Translations under genes and position numbers: made by a program
In this document: positions 1-9,292 of the stretch, piece after piece
Layout: every line of letters begins with the position of its first letter
How positions within the stretch are numbered: position 1 is the first letter of the stretch
Notes under the pieces: generated by a model
Told to the model about the DNA's origin: nothing
Databases searched by the model: none
Seen by the model: the letters and a program-made list of their open reading frames with translations, nothing else
Assembly: GCF_001421415.1 (NCBI RefSeq)
Contig: NZ_LMKH01000035.1
Span: forward strand, 57,652 to 121,651
Direction of reading: 5' to 3'
DNA: 64,000 nt
Origin: Sphingomonas sp. Leaf208
GTDB taxonomy: Bacteria > Pseudomonadota > Alphaproteobacteria > Sphingomonadales > Sphingomonadaceae

Positions 1-1
1 G

Positions 2-337
2 GACGCGAGCACCGTCGCGGCAGGCATCCGCGTGCCGAAGGCGGTCGGCGACTTCCTGATCCTCCGCGCGGTTCGCGAGAGCGGCGGGAAGGCATTGGCG
101 GTCGGCGATCCGGCGATCCTGAAGGCGGTCGATGCGGCGGCGAAGCAGGACGGGTTGCTGCTATGCCCGGAGGGCGGTGCGACGCTCGCGGCGTATCATC
201 AGGCGTTGAACACTGGGCTGGTCGACGAGGACGACAAGGTCGTACTTTTCAACTGCGCGACCGGGTTGAAATATCCGATGCCCGAGGCGCCGCAAGCGCT
301 TGATAGAACACGACCTATCGATTTCGACGCGCTGTAG
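2..337 (+). CDS. thrC: Threonine synthase, C-terminal part (5' end outside window)
   Basis: The window opens inside this gene; about 111 codons remain, ending at TAG 335-337. The visible part contains the glycine-rich segment LLCPEGGATLAAYHQAL and the terminal NCATGLKYP segment typical of the PLP-dependent (fold type II) threonine synthases, which convert O-phosphohomoserine to threonine in the cytoplasm. The catalytic lysine lies upstream and cannot be checked. The assignment rests on these C-terminal motifs alone, so another fold-II PLP enzyme is possible but less likely. Confidence 0.75.
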   Translation, partial: DASTVAAGIRVPKAVGDFLILRAVRESGGKALAVGDPAILKAVDAAAKQDGLLLCPEGGATLAAYHQALNTGLVDEDDKVVLFNCATGLKYPMPEAPQALDRTRPIDFDAL

Positions 338-444
338 ACGGCGCATTTCTGCCGATCGGGTGGGTCTCGATCTACCAGATCGGTGGTTGAAATTGATCCA
401 TGTTGGCTGCAACGGGGCGCCCTTCTTTACAAAAAGGGTCTCCA

Positions 445-684
445 ATGCAGAAAATCGTCCAGGTCGTTTGCGTCTTGCTCATCGCGGCGGCGGTGATGTT
501 CGGCGGTCGCTGGTACATGTACGTCGCACGGGGTTCGAGCCCTTATGACGAGGTCGGCATCGCGTTGAACGGTTATGCGCCGGGGCCCATGCGTGCCTGG
601 GGTTGCCACAAGATGCAGGCGCGGTTCCCGGGCCAGTTGCCGCCTTATGGCTGTGCCGGGCCGGATGGTCGTAGCTGGCTGTAA
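445..684 (+). CDS. Small membrane protein, unknown function
   Basis: A 79-residue protein. I chose the ATG at 445, preceded by a purine-rich AAAAAGGG stretch, over the in-frame ATG at 400. Residues about 4-22 form one hydrophobic segment (membrane anchor or uncleaved signal). The rest is short, with two cysteines (in WGCHK and YGCAG) that could form a disulfide if the tail is periplasmic. I do not recognise a family. It stands alone between thrC and an inverted repeat. Confidence 0.6.
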   Translation: MQKIVQVVCVLLIAAAVMFGGRWYMYVARGSSPYDEVGIALNGYAPGPMRAWGCHKMQARFPGQLPPYGCAGPDGRSWL

Positions 685-709
685 AGCCAGACGCATCATC
701 TAAGACTCT

Positions 710-789
710 GTCATCCTGACGTAAGTCAGGATCCAGAGCCACAGCCGTCGCGCTGAGTTACTCTGGATCCTGACTTTCGTCAGGATGAC
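710..789. repeat. Inverted repeat (family R5), 29-nt arms
   Basis: Arms 710-738 and 761-789 are near-perfect reverse complements around a 22-nt spacer; each arm is itself partly palindromic around CCTGACG..GTCAGG. The right arm is translated as the C-terminus of the gene on the minus strand (see 758-1276). It could act as a bidirectional transcript end. Confidence 0.8.
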
Positions 790-1276
790 GAGGGGAGTTG
801 GCGGAACGAGCGGGCGTGAACGGCAGCACCGTCTCATACTGCGCGAGCGGCGGCGCGCCCGCCACCTTCGCGCCCGCACGCAGCAGGAAGGCGTGCCGCA
901 CGATCTCGCCCTGTTGCTCGATACCGTAGCGGTGCAGCGCCACGCCCGGTCTGAACGCATAATCGTACCGACACCAGGGATGCCGCGCCAAGGGCAGGAA
1001 CACGCCGCGCTGGTGCTGCCAGATGTGCGTCATCTCGTGGACGAACAGCCCCTGCAATGTCAGGTTCGCGTGCGCGAAGTCGTCGCACCACAGATCACCC
1101 TTGGGGTGGAAGTGGATGCAGCCGCGGGGCGCCATCACCGTATCGCGCGGCTGGAAGAACGCCCATTTTCTGCGTGCCAGACTTACCTGCCCGTAATCGA
1201 TCGCGCCCCCGAACACCGATGCCGCGAGCGCCGTCTCCCCCTCGGTAAGCCCGCGCCTTGAGCCTGCTCCGGTCAC
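758..1276 (-). CDS. Small HExxH putative metallopeptidase-like protein
   Basis: 172 residues with an HEMTH motif at residues 80-84, the zinc-binding core of gluzincin-type peptidases, followed by IWQHQRG. No signal peptide is evident. It resembles proteins in sphingomonads labelled 'Vgr-related', but no function is established and I do not claim proteolysis. Its ATG overlaps the stop of the PCu(A)C gene by 4 bp (ATGA at 1276-1273), so the two are probably translationally coupled. The last ten residues (RHPDESQDPE) and the TAA at 758-760 lie in or beside an intergenic repeat arm, so the natural C-terminus was probably replaced or extended by repeat insertion. Confidence 0.7.
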   Translation of the reverse strand: MTGAGSRRGLTEGETALAASVFGGAIDYGQVSLARRKWAFFQPRDTVMAPRGCIHFHPKGDLWCDDFAHANLTLQGLFVHEMTHIWQHQRGVFLPLARHPWCRYDYAFRPGVALHRYGIEQQGEIVRHAFLLRAGAKVAGAPPLAQYETVLPFTPARSANSPRHPDESQDPE

Positions 1277-1710
1277 TTCCCTACCGGGGTTCCCGCCGCG
1301 ACCACGGTCGCGTTGTTTATGATCCGCGTCCCATCGGCAAACGCGAACGTGAGCGTCACGCGATCGGCGGGCTTGATCCCCGAATTCATGTCGAACAGCA
1401 TCACGTGCCGCCCGCCCGGCGCGAACGCCACGTCCGTATTCGCCGGAATCTCGACCTTCGCGAGCGGTGCCATCGTCGACATGCCGCCCTTGTCCATCGT
1501 CTCGTGCATCTCAGACCTGATCGCGACGTCGGTCGTGGCCGAGATCAGCGTCGCCGGCGTAGGGCCCCCATGCACCGTGAAATACGCCGCCGCAGGCCGT
1601 CCGGTCACCGCGCCGAGCCGCACCCAGGCCCCGTCGACGGACAGTTCCTTGGGCGGCGCGCACGACGCCAGTGCCATCGCGGCAACACCCAGTCCGAAAA
1701 CGATACGCAT
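1273..1710 (-). CDS. PCu(A)C periplasmic copper chaperone, lipoprotein
   Basis: 145 residues. The N-terminus has a lipoprotein signal with lipobox LASC (Cys17), so the mature protein is probably membrane-anchored in the periplasm. The copper-binding signature H-X10-M-X21-H-X-M is complete: His69, Met80, His102 and Met104. Proteins of this family carry Cu(I) and help metallate the CuA site of cytochrome oxidase. It overlaps the downstream HExxH gene by 4 bp. The divergent dnaK leader lies upstream. Confidence 0.9.
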   Translation of the reverse strand: MRIVFGLGVAAMALASCAPPKELSVDGAWVRLGAVTGRPAAAYFTVHGGPTPATLISATTDVAIRSEMHETMDKGGMSTMAPLAKVEIPANTDVAFAPGGRHVMLFDMNSGIKPADRVTLTFAFADGTRIINNATVVAAGTPVGK

Positions 1711-1762
1711 AGGTTACTTTTCTCCGGGCCTGACCACTTGCGCATCCTATGACCGGTACAAT

Positions 1763-1790
1763 CTTGCGGCAAGCGCGAGGCCACCTATAT
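1763..1790 (+). promoter_or_regulatory. Candidate heat-shock (sigma-32 type) promoter of dnaK
   Basis: CTTGCG at 1763-1768 is followed after 12 nt by CCACCTATAT at 1781-1790. This resembles the CTTG..N12-15..CCCCATAT pattern of RpoH promoters and lies about 90 nt before dnaK. No CIRCE element (HrcA operator) is visible. This is a pattern match only. Confidence 0.45.
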
Positions 1791-1808
1791 CGCGCCCATC
1801 ATCAGAAA

Positions 1809-1836
1809 GGTTCCACTGCCGTAACGGGGTGGAACC
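1809..1836 (+). promoter_or_regulatory. Stem-loop in dnaK 5' leader
   Basis: GGTTCCAC (1809-1816) pairs perfectly with GTGGAACC (1829-1836); the loop contains a second small CCG/CGG stem. It lies between the candidate promoter and the dnaK start and could be an RNA hairpin or a protein-binding dyad. Confidence 0.5.
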
Positions 1837-1878
1837 GGTTTCGTATTTTCGTTTCAAGTGAGGGGCTAATCAGAACTC

Positions 1879-3786
1879 ATGGCTAAAGTAATCGGTATCG
1901 ATCTCGGCACGACCAACAGCTGCGTTTCCGTCATGGAAGGCGGCAAGCCCAAGGTTATCGAGAATTCCGAGGGCGCGCGCACCACGCCGTCGATCGTCGC
2001 GTTCGCCAAGGATGGCGAGCGACTGGTCGGCCAGCCAGCCAAGCGCCAGGCAGTGACGAACGGCGACAACACCATCTTTGCGGTGAAGCGCCTGATCGGC
2101 CGTCGCTTCGACGATCCGATCACCAAGAAGGACACCGAGCTGGTCCCGTACAAGATCTCGCGCGGGCCGAACGGCGACGCATGGGTTTCGGCGGGTGGCA
2201 AGGATTACTCGCCGTCGCAGATCTCGGCGTTCACGCTGCAGAAGATGAAGGAAACCGCCGAGTCGTATCTCGGCGAGACGGTCACGCAGGCGGTCATTAC
2301 CGTTCCGGCCTACTTCAACGACGCTCAGCGCCAGGCGACCAAGGACGCCGGCCAGATCGCCGGTCTCGAAGTGCTGCGCATCATCAACGAGCCGACCGCG
2401 GCGGCGCTGGCTTACGGCCTCGACAAGCAGGACGGCAAGACGATCGCGGTCTACGATCTCGGCGGCGGCACGTTCGACATCTCGGTGCTGGAAATCGGCG
2501 ATGGCGTGTTCGAGGTGAAGGCCACCAACGGCGACACCTTCCTCGGTGGTGAGGATTTCGACAACAAGATCGTCCAGTACCTCGCCGACGAGTTCAAGAA
2601 GGCCGAGGGCATCGACCTCGCCAAGGACAAGCTCGCTCTGCAGCGTCTGAAGGAAGCGGCCGAGAAGGCGAAGATCGAGCTCAGCTCGGCGCAGTCGACC
2701 GAGGTCAATCTGCCCTTCATCACCGCGGACCAGAACGGCCCGAAGCATCTGGTGAAGTCGATCACCCGCGCCGACCTGGAGCGGATGGTCGAGGACCTGG
2801 TCAAGCGCACGCTCGAGCCTTGCCGCAAGGCGCTCGCAGATGGCGGCCTGAAGCCCGAGGATATCTCGGAAGTCGTGCTGGTCGGCGGCATGACGCGCAT
2901 GCCGCGCGTTCGTGAAGTCGTGAAGCAGTTCTTCGGCAAGGAGCCGCACACCGGCGTCAACCCGGACGAGGTCGTCGCGATGGGCGCCGCGATCCAGGCC
3001 GGCGTGCTGCAGGGCGACGTCAAGGACGTGCTGCTGCTCGACGTAACGCCGCTGTCGCTCGGCATCGAGACGCTGGGTGGCGTGTTCACCCGGATGATCG
3101 ATCGCAACACGACGATCCCGACCAAGAAGTCGCAGACCTATTCGACCGCCGACGACAACCAGGGCGCGGTGACGATCCGCGTGTTCCAGGGCGAGCGCGA
3201 GATGGCCGCCGACAACAAGATGCTCGGCAATTTCGATCTCGTCGGCATCCCGCCCGCACCGCGCGGCGTGCCGCAGATCGAAGTCACGTTCGACATCGAT
3301 GCGAATGGTCTCGTCAGCGTCTCGGCCAAGGACAAGGGCACCGGCAAGGAGCAGCAGATCCGCATCCAGGCATCGGGTGGCCTGTCGGACAACGACATCG
3401 ACCAGATGGTCCGCGATGCCGAGACCTTCGCCGAGGAGGACAAGAAGCGTCGTGCCGGCGCCGAGGCGAAGAACAACGCCGAGTCGCTGGTCCACACCAC
3501 CGAGCGTCAGCTTGCCGACAATGGCGACAAGGTCGACGAGTCGCTGAAGACCGAGATCCAGGCTGCGATCGACGCGACCAAGGCCGCGGTCGAAAGCGGC
3601 GATGCGGACGCGATGACCGAGAAGAGCACCGCGCTCGCCCAGGTCGCGATGAAGCTCGGCCAGGCGATTTACGAGAAGCAGGCCCAGGCGGACGCATCGC
3701 CGTCGGCCGACGGCGACGCGGCGAAGAAGGACGACGACGTCGTCGACGCCGAGTTCTCGGAAGTCGACGACAACCCGAAGGCGTAA
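1879..3786 (+). CDS. dnaK: Molecular chaperone DnaK (Hsp70)
   Basis: 635 residues, full length. The N-terminus has the Hsp70 ATPase signature [12 protein letters not shown], then the second and third signatures ([25 protein letters not shown]). The substrate-binding domain follows, and the tail ends in the acidic [14 protein letters not shown] typical of bacterial DnaK. It is an ATP-driven cytoplasmic chaperone working with DnaJ (next gene) and GrpE (not in window). A GAGGGG at about 1860-1865 lies rather far from the ATG. A repeat of family R3 separates it from dnaJ, so the two may be partly uncoupled. Confidence 0.98.
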   Translation: MAKVIGIDLGTTNSCVSVMEGGKPKVIENSEGARTTPSIVAFAKDGERLVGQPAKRQAVTNGDNTIFAVKRLIGRRFDDPITKKDTELVPYKISRGPNGDAWVSAGGKDYSPSQISAFTLQKMKETAESYLGETVTQAVITVPAYFNDAQRQATKDAGQIAGLEVLRIINEPTAAALAYGLDKQDGKTIAVYDLGGGTFDISVLEIGDGVFEVKATNGDTFLGGEDFDNKIVQYLADEFKKAEGIDLAKDKLALQRLKEAAEKAKIELSSAQSTEVNLPFITADQNGPKHLVKSITRADLERMVEDLVKRTLEPCRKALADGGLKPEDISEVVLVGGMTRMPRVREVVKQFFGKEPHTGVNPDEVVAMGAAIQAGVLQGDVKDVLLLDVTPLSLGIETLGGVFTRMIDRNTTIPTKKSQTYSTADDNQGAVTIRVFQGEREMAADNKMLGNFDLVGIPPAPRGVPQIEVTFDIDANGLVSVSAKDKGTGKEQQIRIQASGGLSDNDIDQMVRDAETFAEEDKKRRAGAEAKNNAESLVHTTERQLADNGDKVDESLKTEIQAAIDATKAAVESGDADAMTEKSTALAQVAMKLGQAIYEKQAQADASPSADGDAAKKDDDVVDAEFSEVDDNPKA

Positions 3787-3792
3787 CCGAAA

Positions 3793-3894
3793 CTCCCTCT
3801 CCCTTCAGGGGAGAGGGCCGGGGTGAGGGGCAGTTCCGCGCGCTGCCGTGTGGAATGGCCTCTCACCCAACCCTCTCCCCGGAGGGGAGAGGGC
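3793..3894. repeat. Inverted repeat (family R3) between dnaK and dnaJ
   Basis: Two palindromic modules (CTCTCCC..GGGAGAG type), one at each end of the segment, are also inverted relative to each other. Related copies lie at 16713-16785, 37823-37960 and 61911-62058. Confidence 0.75.
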
Positions 3895-3907
3895 TAAGAG
3901 GGCCGCT

Positions 3908-5041
3908 ATGAGTACCCAGACAGATTATTACGAACTGCTCGAATGCGAGCGGACCGCGGATGCGGGGACGATCAAGTCGTCCTACCGCAAGCTCGCGATG
4001 AAGTATCACCCGGACAAGAACGCCGGCTGCAAGGATTCCGAAGCGCAGTTCAAGGCGGTCAGCGAGGCGTACGAGTGCCTCAAGGACCCGCAGAAGCGCG
4101 CGGCATACGATCGCTTCGGCCACGCCGCGTTCCAGAACGGCGGCGGTGGCGGTCACGGCGGCGGCGCACAGGATTTCGGCGGCTTCAGCGATATCTTCGA
4201 AAGCGTCTTCGGCGAATTCATGGGCGGCGCGCAGCGCGGCGGCGGTCGCTCGGCGGCCCGGCGCGGCGCGGACCTGCGCTACGACATGGAAGTCAGCCTG
4301 GAGGAAGCGTTCCACGGTAAGACGACCGAGATCACGATCGACGTCTCCGCGCTCTGCGACACCTGCGATGGGTCGGGCGCCAAGGCTGGCACGCGCGCGA
4401 AAACCTGCCAGCATTGCGGTGGTCATGGGAAAGTCCGTGCACAGCAGGGCTTCTTCGTGGTCGAGCGCGCTTGTCCGGTCTGCAACGGCGCCGGTGAAGT
4501 CATCGCCGACCCATGCCCCGATTGCCGCGGCGAAGGTCGCGTCGAGAAGACCAAGACGCTGTCGATCAACGTCCCTCCCGGCGTCGACGAAGGCACGCGC
4601 ATCCGCATGTCGGGTGAAGGCGAGGCGGGCGCCCGCGGTGCGCCGTCCGGCGACCTCTACATCTTCCTCCACGTCACCAAGCACAATCTGTTCGAGCGCG
4701 AAGGCACGACTTTGTTCGCGCGCGCGCCGATCAGCTTCACGGTCGCGTCGCTCGGCGGGTCGCTGTCGATCCCCGGTCTCGACGGCCGCACGCACGAGGT
4801 GAAGATCCCGGCCGGCATCCAGTCAGGCAAGCAACTCCGCCAGCGCGGTGCCGGCATGCCGGTGTTGCAAGGCCGCGGCCACGGCGACCTCGTCGTCCAG
4901 ATCGACGTCGAAACCCCGACGCGTCTCAGCAACCGCCAGAAGGAACTGCTCGAGATGTTTCGCGAGACGGAAACGGGCGATGAGTGCCCGGCCAGCCAAG
5001 GCTTCTTCGCCAAGCTGAAGGGCGTGTTCGCCGGAGAATAA
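3908..5041 (+). CDS. dnaJ: Co-chaperone DnaJ (Hsp40)
   Basis: 377 residues. The start is the ATG at 3908, preceded by AAGAGGG; an upstream in-frame ATG at 3848 reads through the repeat and is rejected. The J domain (residues ~5-70) has HPD at 34-36, followed by a Gly/Phe-rich stretch. Four CxxCxGxG zinc modules follow (CDTCDGSG, CQHCGGHG, CPVCNGAG, CPDCRGEG), then the C-terminal substrate-binding domains. It stimulates DnaK ATPase and delivers substrates. Confidence 0.97.
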   Translation: MSTQTDYYELLECERTADAGTIKSSYRKLAMKYHPDKNAGCKDSEAQFKAVSEAYECLKDPQKRAAYDRFGHAAFQNGGGGGHGGGAQDFGGFSDIFESVFGEFMGGAQRGGGRSAARRGADLRYDMEVSLEEAFHGKTTEITIDVSALCDTCDGSGAKAGTRAKTCQHCGGHGKVRAQQGFFVVERACPVCNGAGEVIADPCPDCRGEGRVEKTKTLSINVPPGVDEGTRIRMSGEGEAGARGAPSGDLYIFLHVTKHNLFEREGTTLFARAPISFTVASLGGSLSIPGLDGRTHEVKIPAGIQSGKQLRQRGAGMPVLQGRGHGDLVVQIDVETPTRLSNRQKELLEMFRETETGDECPASQGFFAKLKGVFAGE

Positions 5042-5073
5042 ACCCGGCTACATACTGAACCAAGGGGGGCGCA

Positions 5074-5544
5074 ATGCTGGCATGTCTTTTCACCGCGCTC
5101 GCCTGTTGGCTGCTCATGGCCACCGCCCCCCGGACGCCAATCGGCGAAACCTTGCGTCGGGTGCTGATCGACAAGCCTGCAGTCCGGTTGGCACGGTTCA
5201 CGCGGGGCGATGCTGCCGTCATGTTCCTGCTGATGCTGACGGCCGCAATGGTCACGCTCGTCGGCGAAGGCGACGGTATCAGGCTGCTTACTCTGGCCGC
5301 CCCCGATGTCGCGATCTGGATCACGACGTTCGAGGTTTCGGTCTATGTCGACATTCTCATGGCGGTAGCTGCTGCAGCATCCAGCCTGCGCGTTCGGACT
5401 TTCATGACGGGCTGGATCAGCGTCTTCACTCGCCGCCCGGCTGCAAAGGCGCACAAGCGTGCGATCCGCTCGCGGAAAACGCGATCGACGAATGCAGACA
5501 ACGACGACAACAGACATTGGCGTCAAACCGCGCTTGCCGCCTGA
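5074..5544 (+). CDS. Putative membrane protein, unknown
   Basis: 156 residues with start ATG 5074, well served by AAGGGGGG just upstream. There are three hydrophobic stretches, at about residues 2-17, 48-63 and 88-105, then a basic tail rich in Lys/Arg (RRPAAKAHKRAIRSRKTR) that is probably cytoplasmic. I recognise no family. It lies 32 bp after dnaJ and may be read with it. Confidence 0.6.
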   Translation: MLACLFTALACWLLMATAPRTPIGETLRRVLIDKPAVRLARFTRGDAAVMFLLMLTAAMVTLVGEGDGIRLLTLAAPDVAIWITTFEVSVYVDILMAVAAAASSLRVRTFMTGWISVFTRRPAAKAHKRAIRSRKTRSTNADNDDNRHWRQTALAA

Positions 5545-5616
5545 CACCGGGGGTAAGTTCGAGCTTGCCTGATTCGCATCATCCGCCAGAATGCCGAACC
5601 AACACCGAGGAATGAT

Positions 5617-6069
5617 ATGCGCGGACAGGTTTTAGGCGTCGATCCCCGTACGGGCGAAGGGATTGTCGCAGGACAGGACGGACAGCGTTACCGGTTCGCG
5701 CCGGAGGACTGGGCGCATCGCGGCGAGCCCGCGATCGGCATTGAAGTGGATTTCGAAGCCGCCAACGACCGCGCGCTCAGCGTCTTCCCGATGCCGACCG
5801 CACCGGGCCCCCGTCGCGCCGTGCCGCCCGAGGCTCTCCCAACCAACGACCGCAACAAATACGTCGCCGCGGTCATGGCGTTCGTGATCGGCACGCTCGG
5901 CATCCACCGCTTCTATCTCGGACGGACCGGCTCCGGGATCATCATGCTGGTGCTGAGCATCACCGTGATCGGGTTGATCATCAGCGCACCTTGGGCGTTG
6001 ATCGACATGATCCGCTACCTGATGATGTCCGACGAGGAATTCGCCGCGCGCTATCCGCGAAAGCGGTGA
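5617..6069 (+). CDS. TM2-domain membrane protein
   Basis: 150 residues. An N-terminal soluble part (residues 1-~75; G-x-V-x-G-x-D pattern, small beta domain) is followed by a TM2 domain: N-K-Y-V-A-A-V-M-A-F-V-I-G-x-L-G-I-H-R-F-Y-L-G, a turn, and a second membrane helix ending in WALIDMIRYL. TM2 proteins are widespread in bacteria with no agreed biochemical role. The soluble domain could be a small ligand or nucleic-acid-binding fold, which I cannot settle. The start has a GAGG ahead of it. Confidence 0.85.
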   Translation: MRGQVLGVDPRTGEGIVAGQDGQRYRFAPEDWAHRGEPAIGIEVDFEAANDRALSVFPMPTAPGPRRAVPPEALPTNDRNKYVAAVMAFVIGTLGIHRFYLGRTGSGIIMLVLSITVIGLIISAPWALIDMIRYLMMSDEEFAARYPRKR

Positions 6070-6137
6070 TTATGCGCGGGTCTTGAAACTGCCGGCCTAG
6101 CCGTGCCCCCTCGGAAGGGGGCGGGCGGGCCGATGGA

Positions 6138-6224
6138 TCAGAAGGCGGTGATGACCACCCCGACCACCAGCGCTTGAGCCGCGATCGCTAGCATGGTGCT
6201 GGTCACGGTTTCGAACATGCGCAT
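6138..6224 (-). CDS. Very small hydrophobic protein (28 aa)
   Basis: A short ORF from ATG 6224 to TGA 6140-6138 with a good Shine-Dalgarno (GGAGA about 10 nt upstream). The peptide begins MRMFETVTSTM and continues as a hydrophobic helix (LAIAAQALVVGVVITAF), i.e. a possible single-pass membrane microprotein. Evidence is the start signal plus the helix; there is no homology evidence available here. Confidence 0.45.
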   Translation of the reverse strand: MRMFETVTSTMLAIAAQALVVGVVITAF

Positions 6225-6370
6225 GGATAGGTCTCCGATGCCGGAACAATATCCGGCAAGCGGGATATGGGCTTAGTTGCGCGTTGTCGCAATTTTGTAA
6301 CACGTAATCGCAATTGCGTTGCGTGCACTTTGGGTCGTTTTCGACGTTACATTCGCCGATCCGCAACGGT

Positions 6371-6480
6371 CTCCCCTCCCTGAAAGGGAGGGGCGGGGGG
6401 TGGGTCGGCTTCCGCAAGCGCCAGACGGGATGGCTCGAACCAGCCTACCCACCCCCAACCCCTCCCTTTCAGGGAGGGGA
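6371..6480. repeat. Inverted repeat (family R1)
   Basis: Left arm (CTCCCCTCCCTGAAAGGGAG then GGGGGTGGGT) and right arm (its reverse complement) are separated by about 35 nt. The element lies just past the 3' end of purB. Further copies are at 13864-13974, 23621-23730 and 57163-57274. Confidence 0.85.
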
Positions 6481-6499
6481 GCAACCTTCGCCCTAGTCC

Positions 6500-7798
<1,299 letters not shown>

Positions 7799-8029
7799 CG
7801 GGTTTCCTCGGGAGCGTGAAGGGTAGGGCGCGTCGCGTGCCATCAGGCCCACGGTTGCATGCGAAACGCGGTAGCAGGACGCAGGGGAAGGTTCAAACAC
7901 CCACCGCGAGGTATAAATCCGGCGATGTCGCGCCTATAGAGTGGTTAAGCGGTTCGCTATGCCGAGTATATATCGGGCATGGGCGCAACGTCGCTTAGTA
8001 GATGCGTAGAACACTACCGGAGAGACGCA

Positions 8030-8458
8030 ATGTTGAAATATGCTATGCTGGCCGGCGCGGCACTGGTTGCTGCACCCGTATTGGCGCAGACGACCACGGC
8101 ATCCTCGCAGACTTCGGGGCCGGGCGGTGCTGCTGTCGGGCAGGCCGCCCCATCTGGTACGCCAACCGATGCAGTACCGATGCAACCCGCCGCGCGCGAG
8201 CAGCCCGCGACCGGCAGCCAGGTCGCACAGGTCGTCGACACCGAGTTCCCGACCTACGACAAGAACGGCGACGGGAAGCTCAGCGCGACGGAATTCGGCG
8301 GCTGGATGGTCGCGCTGAAGAGCAAGACCGATCCGTCGACCAAGCCCGACGCCCCCGAGACCAAGAAATCGGTCTCCGCCGCCTTTGCGCAGGCCGATAC
8401 CGACAAGAGCAAGTCGCTGACCAAGACCGAGGTCACCAGCTTCCTGTCGCAGGGCTGA
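8030..8458 (+). CDS. Secreted EF-hand calcium-binding protein
   Basis: 142 residues from ATG 8030 (GGAGAGACGC upstream). A signal peptide is followed by a low-complexity Thr/Ser/Gly/Pro segment. One good EF-hand loop is visible (D-K-N-G-D-G-K-L-S-A-T-E) and a second weaker one (D-T-D-K-S-K-S-L-T-K-T-E). Probably a periplasmic Ca2+ binder; its partner is unknown. Such EF-hand proteins are common in sphingomonads. Confidence 0.8.
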   Translation: MLKYAMLAGAALVAAPVLAQTTTASSQTSGPGGAAVGQAAPSGTPTDAVPMQPAAREQPATGSQVAQVVDTEFPTYDKNGDGKLSATEFGGWMVALKSKTDPSTKPDAPETKKSVSAAFAQADTDKSKSLTKTEVTSFLSQG

Positions 8459-8533
8459 CGGCAATGGCACGTCCGCAAAGTCCCATCGCACGGATCAAGG
8501 TCGTCGGGTTCGGGCCCGGCGGCCTTTGTTACG

Positions 8534-8935
8534 TCAGCCGTCCAGCGAACCCGTCGCCATCAACGCGAGGAAGGGATCGCGCACCCGCTGCGACGCGCCG
8601 TTGAGCAGGCGTCGCATCCGCGCATCATACGCATCGACAGGATCGTCCGCGCGCCTGTGTGCCATCGTCCAAGCACCGAACTGCCGTTCGTGGATCGGAA
8701 TATTGTGCTGGAGCGACAGATCGTAATGACGATCGTCCTGCGTAATACGGCCGAACGTCGCGTCGACGAAAGCGGTCGGTCCCTCGATTACCTGAAGAAA
8801 ATGCGTGCCGTCCGACCACAACAGCCCGGTGATGTCATGCAGCGCGTTATTGTGCCGCGACTGCTGCAATATTCCCACAAGATCGGCCTTGTCGCCGGCT
8901 ATGGTGCTCGAACTCATGTATAGAATTTGGCGCAT
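8534..8935 (-). CDS. BLUF-domain blue-light sensor (stand-alone)
   Basis: 133 residues, essentially one BLUF domain (residues ~1-95) plus a short helical tail. All flavin-pocket residues fall at the spacing known from AppA (Tyr21/Asn45/Gln63/Trp104/Met106): Tyr6, Asn30, Gln48, Trp89 and Met91. It should therefore bind FAD and photocycle. There is no fused output domain, so it must act through a partner, which is not obvious among its neighbours (EF-hand protein, a small hypothetical, radC). Confidence 0.92.
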   Translation of the reverse strand: MRQILYMSSSTIAGDKADLVGILQQSRHNNALHDITGLLWSDGTHFLQVIEGPTAFVDATFGRITQDDRHYDLSLQHNIPIHERQFGAWTMAHRRADDPVDAYDARMRRLLNGASQRVRDPFLALMATGSLDG

Positions 8936-9000
8936 CGCGTCTCCGGTCGATAGTTGCGCATATCGCTACTATAGATCGGAGAGCTACGACTTGCGGTAGA

Positions 9001-9210
9001 TCAGTCGGCTTTGCGCACCCGATCTTTCGCAATGCGGGTTTCCGCCAGGATCTGCCCCTGCGCCTCGAGGGCGGCATTGAGCAGCCGATCGGAAGTTTCG
9101 GCCGCGGCGTCGGGCGTCAATGATACGGCGACCCCGTCCGGCCCGTCGACCATGACCTGACCGTGCTCGGCGGCTACCTCCGAGGCTTCGTCGTGCAACT
9201 TGTTATCCAC
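9001..9210 (-). CDS. Small conserved-type hypothetical protein
   Basis: About 69 residues. I place the start at GTG 9210 because AAAGGA lies 7-8 nt upstream; a TTG at 9216 would be too close to that site. The sequence is acidic and helical (LTPDAAAETSDRLLNAALEAQGQILAE) with no signal or membrane segment. Function unknown. Confidence 0.55.
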   Translation of the reverse strand: MDNKLHDEASEVAAEHGQVMVDGPDGVAVSLTPDAAAETSDRLLNAALEAQGQILAETRIAKDRVRKAD

Positions 9211-9292
9211 ATGCAATTCCTTTGCTGTGACAACGAAGATACGGATGAAAAGGCACGAGGAGTTTCGGTTCTTTCTCCTTTATCTGATTGCG

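Noticed and set aside
1870..3495. 541-residue open frame antisense to dnaK, and similar long antisense frames over dnaJ, purB, uvrC and parE
   Set aside because: These are shadows caused by high GC at third codon positions; the translations are Arg/Ala/His-rich with no domains, and the sense genes are certain.
3848..3907. Upstream extension of dnaJ (and similar extensions of metZ from 23665 and argF from 35889)
   Set aside because: The extra codons read through intergenic repeats; the downstream starts match the known protein N-termini, and dnaJ and argF have purine-rich ribosome sites just upstream.
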